DNA of 64,000 bases, from assembly GCF_003325955.1 (NCBI RefSeq), contig NZ_CP030929.1:930001-994000 (forward strand). Reading direction: 5' to 3'. Source of the DNA: Aurantimicrobium sp. MWH-Uga1. Its GTDB lineage: Bacteria; Actinomycetota; Actinomycetes; Actinomycetales; Microbacteriaceae. Of the stretch, positions 9,263 through 19,179 are shown in pieces. Within the stretch, counting starts at the first letter, position 1. Every line of letters begins with the position of its first letter. Below the pieces are notes generated by a model. That model had not been told where the DNA came from. It worked only from the letters and a program-made list of their open reading frames with translations, and did not search any database. The translations under genes were made by a program, and so were the position numbers.

Positions 9263-9340
9263 AAATCCCAGATTAGTTTGTTGCAGCTTTGCTGGGCTGT
9301 CACCACACCAGGATTGTGGCCTCTGAGCCCAATAGCCGAT

Positions 9341-11134
9341 TTATTTGCCATCAAGGGGAATCTGAAGATTGAGTTGAACACCACCTGGAACACTCTCTAG
9401 CAAATAGTCCAATGCAACACTAGTGATGAATGCTGATCCTAAGCCTGAAGTATTTTCTGAACTCAGTGGTGTTCCGTTATTTCTCAAGACCACGTTCAAA
9501 ATCCCCGTATTGGGCATAGTCAACTGTGCTGTTATTTTTGTCGCCGCACCATGTTTAAGGGAATTGTTTTGAAATTCACTCAGGACATCTTCCAAGACAC
9601 CTAAACCAACAAAATCATTTTCAATAACACGCAACGTCTCGGGCGAAACAGATACATCCATCGTGATGAGACCTGCCCAGTTGCTGTTAATGCGCTCAAC
9701 TACTGCTTTTAGTGTCCTGTTTCTCGAATGATATTCACCAAAATTGATACTGCGGGAAATCAATTCTCTAATTTCTGGCAATGAATTGTTTGCTGTCTTC
9801 TCGCCTCGATCTAGAGCTGCCTTAAGTTTGAGCGCAGCTGCGAGCAGTGTTGCTTGAACATCGTTGTGCAATGTCAAAGCGAGGCTTTTCTGATCGAACC
9901 ATAGCTCGGATTGAATGCGAGCATTTTGCCAGGCTAATTCTTCGTTTATCTGCTTGATTTCATCAAGCATTTCGAGCCGAGCAGATCTCATTCCGGCCGA
10001 TGAGGCCATGAGCCACCCCAAAACAGCACCCAAAACTAATCCATAAAATATCGTTTCGAGGGTAAAACCTGTCTGATTAGTGGTTTGTTCCAGAGCTACT
10101 TGTGCAAAAAACAAAGCTGGAGCTGCATAAACGACAGAGATAAGTAAAAAGCGAGTAATCAAATTCATTGAGGCCAAATGAGGTGAGAGATACCTTCTGG
10201 CCAACTCAACAGAGCCAAAAATCAGTCCGAGGGACAGAAGCCATAAGCCGGTATAGCTCAGATCAAAATTCACTATCAACGAAGGGAATGAAAGTAATGC
10301 TGCCATGGAAAAGTAAAGCCCCGGCCTAAAGGGCGCTACGAGAGAACTTCGTCGAATTACTGTCATGAGAGAAATTCGAGGCGGTTTTGAAGTTGAGGTG
10401 TCCGGAGAAAGATTCAACGGATTTTCGAATAACTGATGACTCAGAGGTCTGACGGTTTCTTCGGCAACCACGTAAAGATTCTGAATAATTTTTAGATATT
10501 CAGGAGATGTTTTTTCAGTCTCGGTCAAGACACTGCGCAATGCCTTTTCGAGTTGTTCACGTGTTATGCCGACTAGTTGGTCTCGAGCACGAATAAGGTT
10601 TTCCGTCGAGGTCTCAACAATTAATTGGAGTTGGACTCGTCGGGTATATAAATCTTTATAAGCATTTCGATAAGAAGCAGAATCGTTGACGACCGTCGAT
10701 ACCAACGCGAAAATCACGAGTCCCGATGTCAGCGCGGCTACAACTCTGAAATCCCATTGTGGGTTCGTCGTCAGCCCAAGCCCTTCTGCAAAAACTTGGA
10801 TTAGAACTGCACGTAACAGCTCTGTAGTGGCGTATAAAAACCCAATCGAAAAAGTGCGAAGGCTACCTAACTGCCCTGCCACACGATTGATAATCCAGCC
10901 CAATACCGTAAAGTACACTCCTGCGCACATCAGTGCAGCAAATGAAATTCGCCAAATAATGATTCGAGTATCTGAGCTTTCTTGAATCCCAGTGCTACCG
11001 ATATTTAGAGACAGGAGAAGTAGTAAAGGCCAAACGATTTTGGGTGAAGTGGCTTCTCTTCCGCCGAATCTAAATCGTCTGTTTTTGAGTTCAGACCGCT
11101 GAAAATATTCGTCTATTACCGCAGTTTTAGTCAC
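9341..11134 (-). CDS. Membrane sensor histidine kinase (NarL/LuxR-partner type) with two membrane blocks
   Basis: 597 residues. Hydrophobic segments group into two blocks, about residues 34-155 and 270-380, separated by a charged, partly coiled region (about 155-265). A further coiled segment (385-410) leads to the kinase part. The H-box is TLHNDVQ with His423, the N-box is FQNNSLKHG (Asn523/524) and the G-box is GLGSAF (564-569), as in HisKA_3-like kinases that partner LuxR-type regulators. The signal is unknown. GTG start at 11134 overlaps the regulator stop by 8 bases, showing coupling. This gene and its neighbours look more AT-rich than the surrounding housekeeping genes. Confidence 0.8.
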   Translation of the reverse strand: MTKTAVIDEYFQRSELKNRRFRFGGREATSPKIVWPLLLLLSLNIGSTGIQESSDTRIIIWRISFAALMCAGVYFTVLGWIINRVAGQLGSLRTFSIGFLYATTELLRAVLIQVFAEGLGLTTNPQWDFRVVAALTSGLVIFALVSTVVNDSASYRNAYKDLYTRRVQLQLIVETSTENLIRARDQLVGITREQLEKALRSVLTETEKTSPEYLKIIQNLYVVAEETVRPLSHQLFENPLNLSPDTSTSKPPRISLMTVIRRSSLVAPFRPGLYFSMAALLSFPSLIVNFDLSYTGLWLLSLGLIFGSVELARRYLSPHLASMNLITRFLLISVVYAAPALFFAQVALEQTTNQTGFTLETIFYGLVLGAVLGWLMASSAGMRSARLEMLDEIKQINEELAWQNARIQSELWFDQKSLALTLHNDVQATLLAAALKLKAALDRGEKTANNSLPEIRELISRSINFGEYHSRNRTLKAVVERINSNWAGLITMDVSVSPETLRVIENDFVGLGVLEDVLSEFQNNSLKHGAATKITAQLTMPNTGILNVVLRNNGTPLSSENTSGLGSAFITSVALDYLLESVPGGVQLNLQIPLDGK

Positions 11135-11810
11135 TAAATGCTCGTGAAAGAGTTGAAGGCCGAGTTGTGTCCTGCAAAAACTCCAAAACTGCGGCTACAC
11201 GTGCATTCTTCCCTTCAGGAATACCGAGTGCGTCATAAATAGCGATGAGGTGGTTGCCTACAGAGTTAACTGCTATTCCCAAACTGGTCGCGATGGTTTG
11301 ATTGCTGTCTCCGCGGGCTACCGCACGAAGCACTTCAAATTGTCGGTTCGTCAACGAGGAAACGCCGGTTCCTGGACGAGCCTGCGAACGGTTCACCAAG
11401 GACGGATCAATAACAGTTTCACCACGAGAAGTTGCCCGAATGGCGGAAGCTAAAGAATCTATAGACTTCGTCGCACTCTTGGTGAGGTAGCTCCACCCTT
11501 GTCTCTCCTGTTTCGGTAGACCAAGGATGAGCTCGAGCATGTCCCTATCAGAGAGCAGGACCACGCCGAGATGAGGATTAAGGCGACGCATAGTAATTCC
11601 GAGACCAACACCGTTTCCATCTGGAAGCTCAATGTCGAGGATAACCACGTCAAGATTTTCAGGCTGAAACCACTTTTTAGCTTCAGCGACATTGTCGGCA
11701 GTCGCGACAATTTCGAGATCCTCAACCTGCTCTAAGGCAGAACTCATGAGCTGCAGAAAGAGACTATGGTCTTCCACAATTCCTATACGTAAAGGCTTCA
11801 TTGAATTCAC
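11127..11810 (-). CDS. Response regulator, NarL/LuxR family
   Basis: 227 residues. Receiver domain with acidic pair Glu13-Asp14 (IVEDH) and phosphoacceptor Asp59 in VVILDIELPDGNG; C-terminal LuxR helix-turn-helix at about 155-205 (LTNRQFEVLRAVARGDSNQ). Partner of the kinase encoded immediately downstream. GTG at 11810 is preferred over the ATG at 11801 because a GATACT box (11817-11822) stands exactly 6 bases upstream, giving a leaderless start; this choice is not certain. Target genes unknown. Confidence 0.85.
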   Translation of the reverse strand: MNSMKPLRIGIVEDHSLFLQLMSSALEQVEDLEIVATADNVAEAKKWFQPENLDVVILDIELPDGNGVGLGITMRRLNPHLGVVLLSDRDMLELILGLPKQERQGWSYLTKSATKSIDSLASAIRATSRGETVIDPSLVNRSQARPGTGVSSLTNRQFEVLRAVARGDSNQTIATSLGIAVNSVGNHLIAIYDALGIPEGKNARVAAVLEFLQDTTRPSTLSRAFSD

Positions 11811-11816
11811 GCTCTT

Positions 11817-11822
11817 AGTATC
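11817..11822 (-). promoter_or_regulatory. -10 box of a leaderless promoter for the response regulator
   Basis: GATACT on the minus strand, six bases (AAGAGC) before GTG at 11810. One mismatch to TANNNT at the first position. Confidence 0.35.
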
Positions 11823-11897
11823 CGCTATTGGTTGAGGGACTTTTCCCTAGTTTTGGATATTCTGACCAAACAAAAAAGAAACAATTATATTTACTCT

Positions 11898-11933
11898 CTA
11901 ACAATGTTAGCCCCTATTTTTCGGGGAAAAATA
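11898..11933. terminator. Two small hairpins downstream of tetR
   Basis: CTAAC-aat-GTTAG (11898-11910) and an 8-pair AT-rich stem at 11915-11922/11926-11933 with a GGG loop lie between the tetR stop and the response regulator. They could end tetR transcription, but no clear T-run follows on the minus strand. Confidence 0.3.
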
Positions 11934-11943
11934 TACTAATTGT

Positions 11944-12555
11944 TTACTTTTTGACGGGGCCACACAGAGCAGAAACTGTCAATTCGGTAGCAAGGTTGTT
12001 CCAGGCCTGACCAGAGCATTGGGCGGGATCAATTTCATAAACAAGACGACCATTAACCATTCCGGTGTACCACACGGAAAAAGCCATTGTGTCTAGTTCA
12101 GGCAAGACCCAGCCTCGTTCCTGTGCAAAGTTCAAAGCCGAACTCAATAAGTCATGTGATTTTCGCTGTGCTGCAGCGACCGCACTCTTGAGCTTTGGTC
12201 TCGACATTGCACTACCCAAAACATCGGCCCGGACTGCCCGAGTTGAATAGCGATCATCGGAAAAAACTAATGCAGTCACTTCACGTATGACAGCAATGAA
12301 TTCTTCTATATTTGAACAATTCCGCACTTGTTCGTCGAAAACTTGAGTTAATTCCAATAATCCTCTGGTGTAACGAAATGCTTGTGCTTCTTCAACCAGT
12401 CCATCGCGATTGCCAAAAAAATGGTAAACCGACGGCACTTTTACCCCAGCCATGGCAGCTACATCACGTATCTTCAGTTCCTTGATTCCAGCGCTATCAA
12501 TGACATCCACCGCTGCCTTTAATAGGCGATCATGAGTTCTTAGGTTGTCTGTCAT
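11944..12555 (-). CDS. TetR-family transcriptional regulator
   Basis: 203 residues. N-terminal helix-turn-helix at about residues 8-55 (IRDVAAMAGVKVPSVYHFFG with a following NRDGLVEE), then an all-helical ligand and dimer domain. Divergent from katG, separated by 149 bases that carry a large inverted repeat, so katG and tetR itself are the likely targets (inference). ATG at 12555 has no Shine-Dalgarno sequence but a TAGCAT box six bases upstream. Confidence 0.87.
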   Translation of the reverse strand: MTDNLRTHDRLLKAAVDVIDSAGIKELKIRDVAAMAGVKVPSVYHFFGNRDGLVEEAQAFRYTRGLLELTQVFDEQVRNCSNIEEFIAVIREVTALVFSDDRYSTRAVRADVLGSAMSRPKLKSAVAAAQRKSHDLLSSALNFAQERGWVLPELDTMAFSVWYTGMVNGRLVYEIDPAQCSGQAWNNLATELTVSALCGPVKK

Positions 12556-12561
12556 TGTTCA

Positions 12562-12567
12562 ATGCTA
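12562..12567 (-). promoter_or_regulatory. -10 box of a leaderless promoter for tetR
   Basis: TAGCAT on the minus strand followed by TGAACA and the ATG at 12555, a spacing of 6 bases with no ribosome binding site. Confidence 0.45.
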
Positions 12568-12602
12568 CAAGCGTGAATTAACTGAAGGAGGATGTGGAAT
12601 CC

Positions 12603-12659
12603 ACCGAAATACCACCTATCGGTCACTATGAGAGAAGTATTCAGACTTCTCTCACAGTG
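12603..12659. promoter_or_regulatory. Inverted repeats in the tetR-katG gap, candidate operator
   Basis: Two adjacent elements. ACCGA (12603-12607) pairs with TCGGT (12619-12623). Directly after it, 15-base arms at 12624-12638 and 12645-12659 match at 14 of 15 positions around a 6-base centre. The right arm covers the expected -35 region for the TAGAGT box at 12667-12672, so a bound repressor would block katG. No T-run follows, which argues against a terminator. Confidence 0.55.
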
Positions 12660-12666
12660 CTTTAGG

Positions 12667-12672
12667 TAGAGT
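12667..12672 (+). promoter_or_regulatory. Probable katG -10 box
   Basis: TAGAGT, about 32 bases before the katG ATG. With a start site near 12679 the leader would be about 26 bases and include the GGAGG ribosome binding site at 12696-12700. Confidence 0.4.
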
Positions 12673-12674
12673 AA

Positions 12675-14882
<2,208 letters not shown>

Positions 14883-14894
14883 GAACCAATCAAG

Positions 14895-14925
14895 AAAGGG
14901 ACCCCATCACGGGGTCCCTTTTTTT
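14895..14925. terminator. Terminator after katG, also downstream of tRNA-Met
   Basis: An 11-pair GC-rich stem (14895-14905 with 14911-14921), loop ATCAC, followed by T through 14925. It lies right next to the 3' end of the opposite-strand tRNA gene and can act in both directions. Confidence 0.92.
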
Positions 14926-14926
14926 G

Positions 14927-15000
14927 TAGGGCGGACGGGACTTGAACCCGTGACCGACGGATTATGAGTCCGCTGCTCTAACCGGCTGAGCTACCGCCCC
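14927..15000 (-). tRNA. tRNA-Met (CAU anticodon)
   Basis: Reads as a 74-base cloverleaf on the minus strand: acceptor GGGGCGG with CCGCCCT, D-stem GCTC/GAGC, anticodon arm with loop CTCATAA, T-arm ACGGG-TTCAAGT-CCCGT, discriminator A, CCA not encoded. The first acceptor pair is G-U. A CAU anticodon can be elongator Met or, after lysidine modification, Ile; Met is the default call and Ile2 is the alternative. Confidence 0.88.
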
Positions 15001-15021
15001 TTGTGAGCCGATAGTAAAAGT

Positions 15022-16215
15022 TTAGTCGTCTGTGAGCTCTGGGTCTGGATCTACAACTTCTTCGCCACGATACAGCGCTTCGAAGGTGTCCAGCGTGCGA
15101 GTGATGTCGTGACCGCGAATGAACTTGAGAGAGTTATTCTTCATACGAAGTAGCTCATCATCATCCGCGGTGAGAACTTTCACGAGCTTGTCTCTTAAAT
15201 CTTCGACGTTGTTGGGCTCGAACAGGTAACCGTTTTCACCGTCGTGAACAAGGTGAGGCAGGGCCATTGCGTCCGCACCAACGATAGGAAGTGCGGTGGC
15301 CATTGCTTCCATTGTGGCGATGGACTGCAGCTCAGCAATGGACGGCATTGCAAAAACTTTTGCCCTGGTGAGAGCGGCTTTGAGCTCATCATCACTGACA
15401 TAGCCTGAGAAAAAGACTTTGTCATCAAGACCCAAGTGCTTGACCTGTTGCTTCATTTGCTGAAGCAGGTCTCCACCGCCGACGAATTCCAAAGTTGCAT
15501 TGAGCTCGGGGGGAAGTTGGGTAAATGCTTTGAGGAGAACATCGAGCTTCTTTTCACCGGTGATGCGACCAACGAAAAGGATGCGGTTCTCCCCCTTGGT
15601 GTCGAAGTTAGGTGTGTAGTGGTGCGCGTTAATTCCACACGAAATGGCATGGACATCAGTGAGGTGCGTGTACTCCTCGAGGAAGTTGGCAGCGCGACGT
15701 GTAGGTGTCGTGACAGCCTCAGCGCGGCTAAAAGTTCTGTAAGCAGCCTTCCAGACCAAACGAATAACGCTCTTCTGGGTGGATTTTGGTAAAAGCGTGA
15801 ATTGCATCATGTTTTCAGGCATGAAGTGGTTTGTGCCAATAATGCGAATTCCTCGAAGCTGAGCTTCTTTAGTCAATCCGCCACCAACAATGAGATGGGA
15901 TTGAAAATGCACGACATCAGGTTTGAAACTGTCCAAGATTCGCGCGCTGTTGTGACGTACACGCCAAGGAAGCATGTAGCGAAGCCAGTCGTGTGGATAC
16001 CAACGCCAGCTCTTGATGCGATACATCATCATGGGTTGGCCTTCATGGGTTTCAACCCATGTTCCAGACTTTCGTCCAGCCGCCGGAGCCATTACTCGAA
16101 CGTCGTGACCGCGTTCGACCAAGCCTGCAGCCAACCGCTCCGCAAACTTTGCAGCGCCATTAACGTTTGGGCCGAATGTGTCACATCCAATGAGGATGCG
16201 TAATGGTTTCGGCAT
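15022..16215 (-). CDS. Glycosyltransferase, GT4 family
   Basis: 397 residues with the two-domain GT-B layout. The N-terminal domain starts with RILIGCDTFGPNVNGAAKF, a nucleotide-sugar GT4 opening, and the C-terminal domain has the loop FVGRITGEKKLDVLLKAF and the acidic region around ELQSIATMEAMATALPIVG. This pattern resembles actinobacterial mannosyl/glucosyl transferases acting on lipids (MgtA/PimB type), but donor and acceptor cannot be read from the sequence. ATG at 16215 has AAAGG upstream and a TAGACT box 9 bases away. Seven bases separate it from the upstream transporter gene. Confidence 0.82.
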   Translation of the reverse strand: MPKPLRILIGCDTFGPNVNGAAKFAERLAAGLVERGHDVRVMAPAAGRKSGTWVETHEGQPMMMYRIKSWRWYPHDWLRYMLPWRVRHNSARILDSFKPDVVHFQSHLIVGGGLTKEAQLRGIRIIGTNHFMPENMMQFTLLPKSTQKSVIRLVWKAAYRTFSRAEAVTTPTRRAANFLEEYTHLTDVHAISCGINAHHYTPNFDTKGENRILFVGRITGEKKLDVLLKAFTQLPPELNATLEFVGGGDLLQQMKQQVKHLGLDDKVFFSGYVSDDELKAALTRAKVFAMPSIAELQSIATMEAMATALPIVGADAMALPHLVHDGENGYLFEPNNVEDLRDKLVKVLTADDDELLRMKNNSLKFIRGHDITRTLDTFEALYRGEEVVDPDPELTDD

Positions 16216-16222
16216 AGTGCCT

Positions 16223-17260
16223 TTAGTCTACGGACTTAGCCTTCTTGATCGCTTCTTTCGCGCCGTGTGCCGCTGCATTGACCTTCGCCTTGGACTCGGC
16301 TTTTGCGCTCTGGAATCCCGCTTTTGCCTCTTTACTCGCTGCTGAAACAGGATCATGTGCGTCAGGGTGATATTTCGCTAGAAGGAAGACACCGATGATG
16401 GCCAGAACGCCCGCCAGTACATAGCTGACTATGGCCCAACCTGGTGCCTGTGAGGCTTCATCGAGAATCAAAATACCAATGGCTACAGCAACGATCGGAT
16501 CAATCACAGTAAGCCCTGCAATTACGAGATCAGGAGGGCCTGTTTGATAAGCATTTTGCACAAACAGAGCACCCAGTACTGTCGCTGCAAGCAGGGCAGC
16601 CAAGCATGCCCACGTCAGCCAGTCTGTTGCACCGTGAATCACACTTGTTATGACTACCTTTGCAAGGGTTGCCACGAAACCGTAGAGCACACCGGCTCCT
16701 ACGATGTAATACAAGGCTGAAAGATGCTTGCGGTAAATCAGGAACAGCACACCAAAGATAGCGAGGACAACAATTAATATGACCAGGATTTCAGCCAGGT
16801 CAGCTGAAGTCATCGGCGCATTGATTGCTGTAAAGGCTGCGATGGAAACGAAAATACCGATACCGCCGACCGAGAGAGCAATAGCAACAATCGATTGTGT
16901 ATTCAGTTTTGTTTTCGTCACGCGGGCGTTGAGCACCGCCGTGATAACAAGTGCAACGGCACCAATGGGTTGAACCACAATCAATGGCGAGAAGCCCAGC
17001 GAAATGAGCTGGAAAATAATGGCAGCGCCTAAGAAAACTGTGCCGGTTAGCCACGAAGGTCGCTTAAACAGTGCAACAAGCTGCTTGAGATTGAGCGCAG
17101 ACTTTTCGTCTTCTCCATCGCCGACTTTGTTAACACCGCGGTGCTGCAACTGAGCACCCACCGACATGAGGATGGCGCCCACGAGAGCAAAAGGAATACC
17201 GATAAGTTGAGCCGGCTCAAACGAAACCTGTGCAAGATCAGTGAGGTCGTTGAGCTGCAT
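16223..17260 (-). CDS. DMT-superfamily (EamA/NIPA-like) membrane protein
   Basis: 345 residues with about nine hydrophobic segments between residues 18 and 300, including two internal halves, as in drug/metabolite transporters and NIPA-like proteins. The substrate is unknown. The last 40 residues form an unusual cytoplasmic tail of repeated Ala-Lys units (SKEAKAGFQSAKAESKAK and more), probably a long amphipathic or basic helix. ATG at 17260 is preceded immediately by GGAGGT, too close for normal ribosome binding, and by a TAGCGT box six bases upstream, so it may be leaderless. Divergent from def. Confidence 0.8.
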   Translation of the reverse strand: MQLNDLTDLAQVSFEPAQLIGIPFALVGAILMSVGAQLQHRGVNKVGDGEDEKSALNLKQLVALFKRPSWLTGTVFLGAAIIFQLISLGFSPLIVVQPIGAVALVITAVLNARVTKTKLNTQSIVAIALSVGGIGIFVSIAAFTAINAPMTSADLAEILVILIVVLAIFGVLFLIYRKHLSALYYIVGAGVLYGFVATLAKVVITSVIHGATDWLTWACLAALLAATVLGALFVQNAYQTGPPDLVIAGLTVIDPIVAVAIGILILDEASQAPGWAIVSYVLAGVLAIIGVFLLAKYHPDAHDPVSAASKEAKAGFQSAKAESKAKVNAAAHGAKEAIKKAKSVD

Positions 17261-17263
17261 ACC

Positions 17264-17279
17264 TCCACGCTAGCGTGGA
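17264..17279. promoter_or_regulatory. Perfect 16-base palindrome in the DMT-def divergent promoter
   Basis: TCCACGCTAGCGTGGA. It contains TAGCGT on both strands; on the minus strand this box (17267-17272) lies six bases before the transporter ATG. For def it falls in the expected -35 zone of the TAAGCT box at 17290-17295. A dimeric regulator bound here would affect both genes. Confidence 0.5.
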
Positions 17280-17289
17280 CTCTTGCAAA

Positions 17290-17295
17290 TAAGCT
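17290..17295 (+). promoter_or_regulatory. -10 box of a possible leaderless promoter for def
   Basis: TAAGCT, six bases (GAAGGC) before ATG at 17302. The six bases also resemble a weak ribosome binding site, so this case is less clear than others. Confidence 0.4.
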
Positions 17296-17301
17296 GAAGG
17301 C

Positions 17302-17865
17302 ATGACCGTACTGCCCATTGTGATTTCTGGTGATCCTGCATTGCACAAACCTGCCGAACCCGTCACCGTGTTTGATAGCGAACTGGAAACCTTGGTTGCC
17401 GACATGTTCGAAACCATGGATGCCGCCCCAGGAGTTGGTCTGGCAGCACCACAGGTGGGCGTGAGCCTTCAGGTGTTTGTCTATGACTACCCAGAGGATG
17501 ATGGCACTCCACGCCGTGGCGTAGCCATCAACCCTGAACTCTACATTTCCCCTGTAGAGATCCGTGACACCACTGATGCTGATGAGGAGGGCTGTCTCTC
17601 CTTTCCTGGGGAACGGTTCCCTTTAGTTAGGGCTGACAAGGCGCTACTTCGTGCCAGGAACCTTTCAGGCATCCCTTTTGAAATCGAGTGCGAGGGTTGG
17701 TTTGCGCGGATAATGCAACACGAATACGACCACTTGTTGGGGTATTTATACCTGGACCGTTTGGACTACGAATTCAATAAGCAAGCCAGCAAAATTGAAC
17801 GCAAAAAAGGGTGGGGTAAACCTGGTAAATCGTGGATGCCCGGAGTAGATAATCTCGAAGGCTAA
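17302..17865 (+). CDS. def: Peptide deformylase
   Basis: Removes the formyl group from the N-terminal methionine of new proteins. 187 residues. All three metal/active-site motifs are present: GVGLAAPQ (44-51), EEGCLSFPG with Cys98, and QHEYDHLLG with His140, Glu141 and His144. The C-terminus has a basic extension (SKIERKKGWGKPGKSW). Its stop overlaps the convergent azlD stop by four bases. Confidence 0.95.
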   Translation: MTVLPIVISGDPALHKPAEPVTVFDSELETLVADMFETMDAAPGVGLAAPQVGVSLQVFVYDYPEDDGTPRRGVAINPELYISPVEIRDTTDADEEGCLSFPGERFPLVRADKALLRARNLSGIPFEIECEGWFARIMQHEYDHLLGYLYLDRLDYEFNKQASKIERKKGWGKPGKSWMPGVDNLEG

Positions 17866-18176
17866 GCCATCCAGCCCAGATTACGCAGCACGACAGCCAC
17901 CACTCCGGCAATTGCAACCACAATGATGAAGGGCACCCGGAAACTAAACAGGATTGCCGCCAGGATGACCGCAGGAACCCGAGCATCGAACACGACTGCT
18001 TGTCCTGCACCCAAGGTTTGAACGGCAACAAGTGCTGCCAGCATGGCCACAGTCAACAGGTTTGTAATTCTGGTGAAAGTGGGCTTCTCCAAAAGCCGTT
18101 GCGGAATGATGTAGCCGATGTATTTCACTGCAAAAGAAAGTACTGATGCGGCGATAACTGTTGTCCACAGTGTCAT
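17862..18176 (-). CDS. azlD: AzlD-family branched-chain amino acid export subunit
   Basis: 104 residues with about four hydrophobic segments, matching the small AzlD partner of AzlC. The pair exports branched-chain amino acids or related compounds in characterised cases; substrate here is not known. Start overlaps the azlC stop by four bases (ATGA type), showing translational coupling. Confidence 0.85.
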   Translation of the reverse strand: MTLWTTVIAASVLSFAVKYIGYIIPQRLLEKPTFTRITNLLTVAMLAALVAVQTLGAGQAVVFDARVPAVILAAILFSFRVPFIIVVAIAGVVAVVLRNLGWMA

Positions 18177-18976
18177 GGCTTCACCTGCCCATGATCTGGG
18201 TGATAGCCAGGCGTATCCCCTGGTTCTGGCAAGTCATCAGGCTGAGTTGTCTGGGCATCTGCAGCTGGTTCTCGATGTAACCAGTTTGTCAAGCCAAAAA
18301 CCACAGCAACCACCGCGGCAGCGAGTACCGGTACCCCCGGTAGGGTCAACGGGATGAGGAATGCTGCCAAAACCGCCGAAACCATTGCTACAGCGGCTGC
18401 CTGGAGTTGTTGCAATCGTGGCCACAACAACCCAACAAAGGCAGCTGCTGCAACTGCATCGAGTCCGAAACGGCTGACATCGCCAACTAAATTGCCTAAC
18501 AGGGCACCGGCAAAAGTTGCTAGATTCCAGCCGATATATATCGCTATCCCGGTTGCCCAAAATCCGATGCGCTGCGCGCTTTTCTCCTCTTGCGCTATCG
18601 CCACAGCAGTTGATTCATCAATAGTGATTTGTGCGGCTGCCAGACGTTTCCAGAATGGAACCTCCCCCACAATCGGAGCGACCCTCATAGAGTAAATGCC
18701 GTTGCGAAGTGCAAGGAACGTGCTGGAAGCGACCGCAGGAATTCCTGCGCTTGCTCCTCCGGTGGCAAGAATGCCAATCACAGCAAACTGTGACCCACCA
18801 GAAAACAGAACAAGACTGAGGAAACAGGTTTGCCAAATGTCTAAGCCCGCGGCGACACTCAAGGCCCCGAAAGAGACACCATAAGCAGCAACCGCGATAC
18901 CGACAGAAATACCAGTTCTCAAGGCACGCTTTTCAGCGACAGTAAATGCCACAGTGCCTCCAGTTTTTGCCGACAC
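18173..18976 (-). CDS. azlC: AzlC-family branched-chain amino acid export protein
   Basis: 267 residues. AzlC opening (ALRTGISVGIAVAAYGVSFG) and several membrane segments with the FSGGSQFAV motif typical of the family. The C-terminal 40 residues are polar and proline rich. GTG at 18976 is used; the ribosome binding site is poor and a TAAGCT box lies only four bases upstream, so the start or a leaderless message remain open. Forms a two-gene operon with azlD. Confidence 0.87.
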   Translation of the reverse strand: MSAKTGGTVAFTVAEKRALRTGISVGIAVAAYGVSFGALSVAAGLDIWQTCFLSLVLFSGGSQFAVIGILATGGASAGIPAVASSTFLALRNGIYSMRVAPIVGEVPFWKRLAAAQITIDESTAVAIAQEEKSAQRIGFWATGIAIYIGWNLATFAGALLGNLVGDVSRFGLDAVAAAAFVGLLWPRLQQLQAAAVAMVSAVLAAFLIPLTLPGVPVLAAAVVAVVFGLTNWLHREPAADAQTTQPDDLPEPGDTPGYHPDHGQVKP

Positions 18977-19006
18977 CCACAGCTTATGCGGTCTGTGAGA
19001 AGTAAA

Positions 19007-19036
19007 AAGCCCCTGGTCGTGGAGGACCAGGGGCTT
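19007..19036 (-). terminator. Terminator of tRNA-Asn
   Basis: Perfect 12-pair stem (19007-19018 with 19025-19036), loop GTGGAG, followed on the minus strand by TTTTTAC. Begins three bases beyond the tRNA 3' end. Confidence 0.92.
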
Positions 19037-19038
19037 AG

Positions 19039-19111
19039 CTCCCCGACATGGACTCGAACCATGAACCTACGCATTAACAGTGCGTTGCTCTGCCAATTGA
19101 GCTATCGGGGA
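19039..19111 (-). tRNA. tRNA-Asn (GUU anticodon)
   Basis: 73 bases on the minus strand. Acceptor TCCCCGA pairs with TCGGGGA, D-arm GCTC/GAGC, anticodon loop CTGTTAA inside the stem CGCA/TGCG, T-arm CATGG-TTCGAGT-CCATG, discriminator G as expected for Asn; CCA not encoded. Confidence 0.95.
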
Positions 19112-19179
19112 TTGCTGTGAGGCGTATTTATATTACCCCAAATCTGAGGTGGCAAAAAACCGTCACAGAGAAGCTGAAT

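Noticed and set aside
14927..19111. Region between two tRNA genes as an integrated element
   Set aside because: No integrase, no duplicated tRNA end was seen, and def, azlCD and the glycosyltransferase look like ordinary chromosomal genes.
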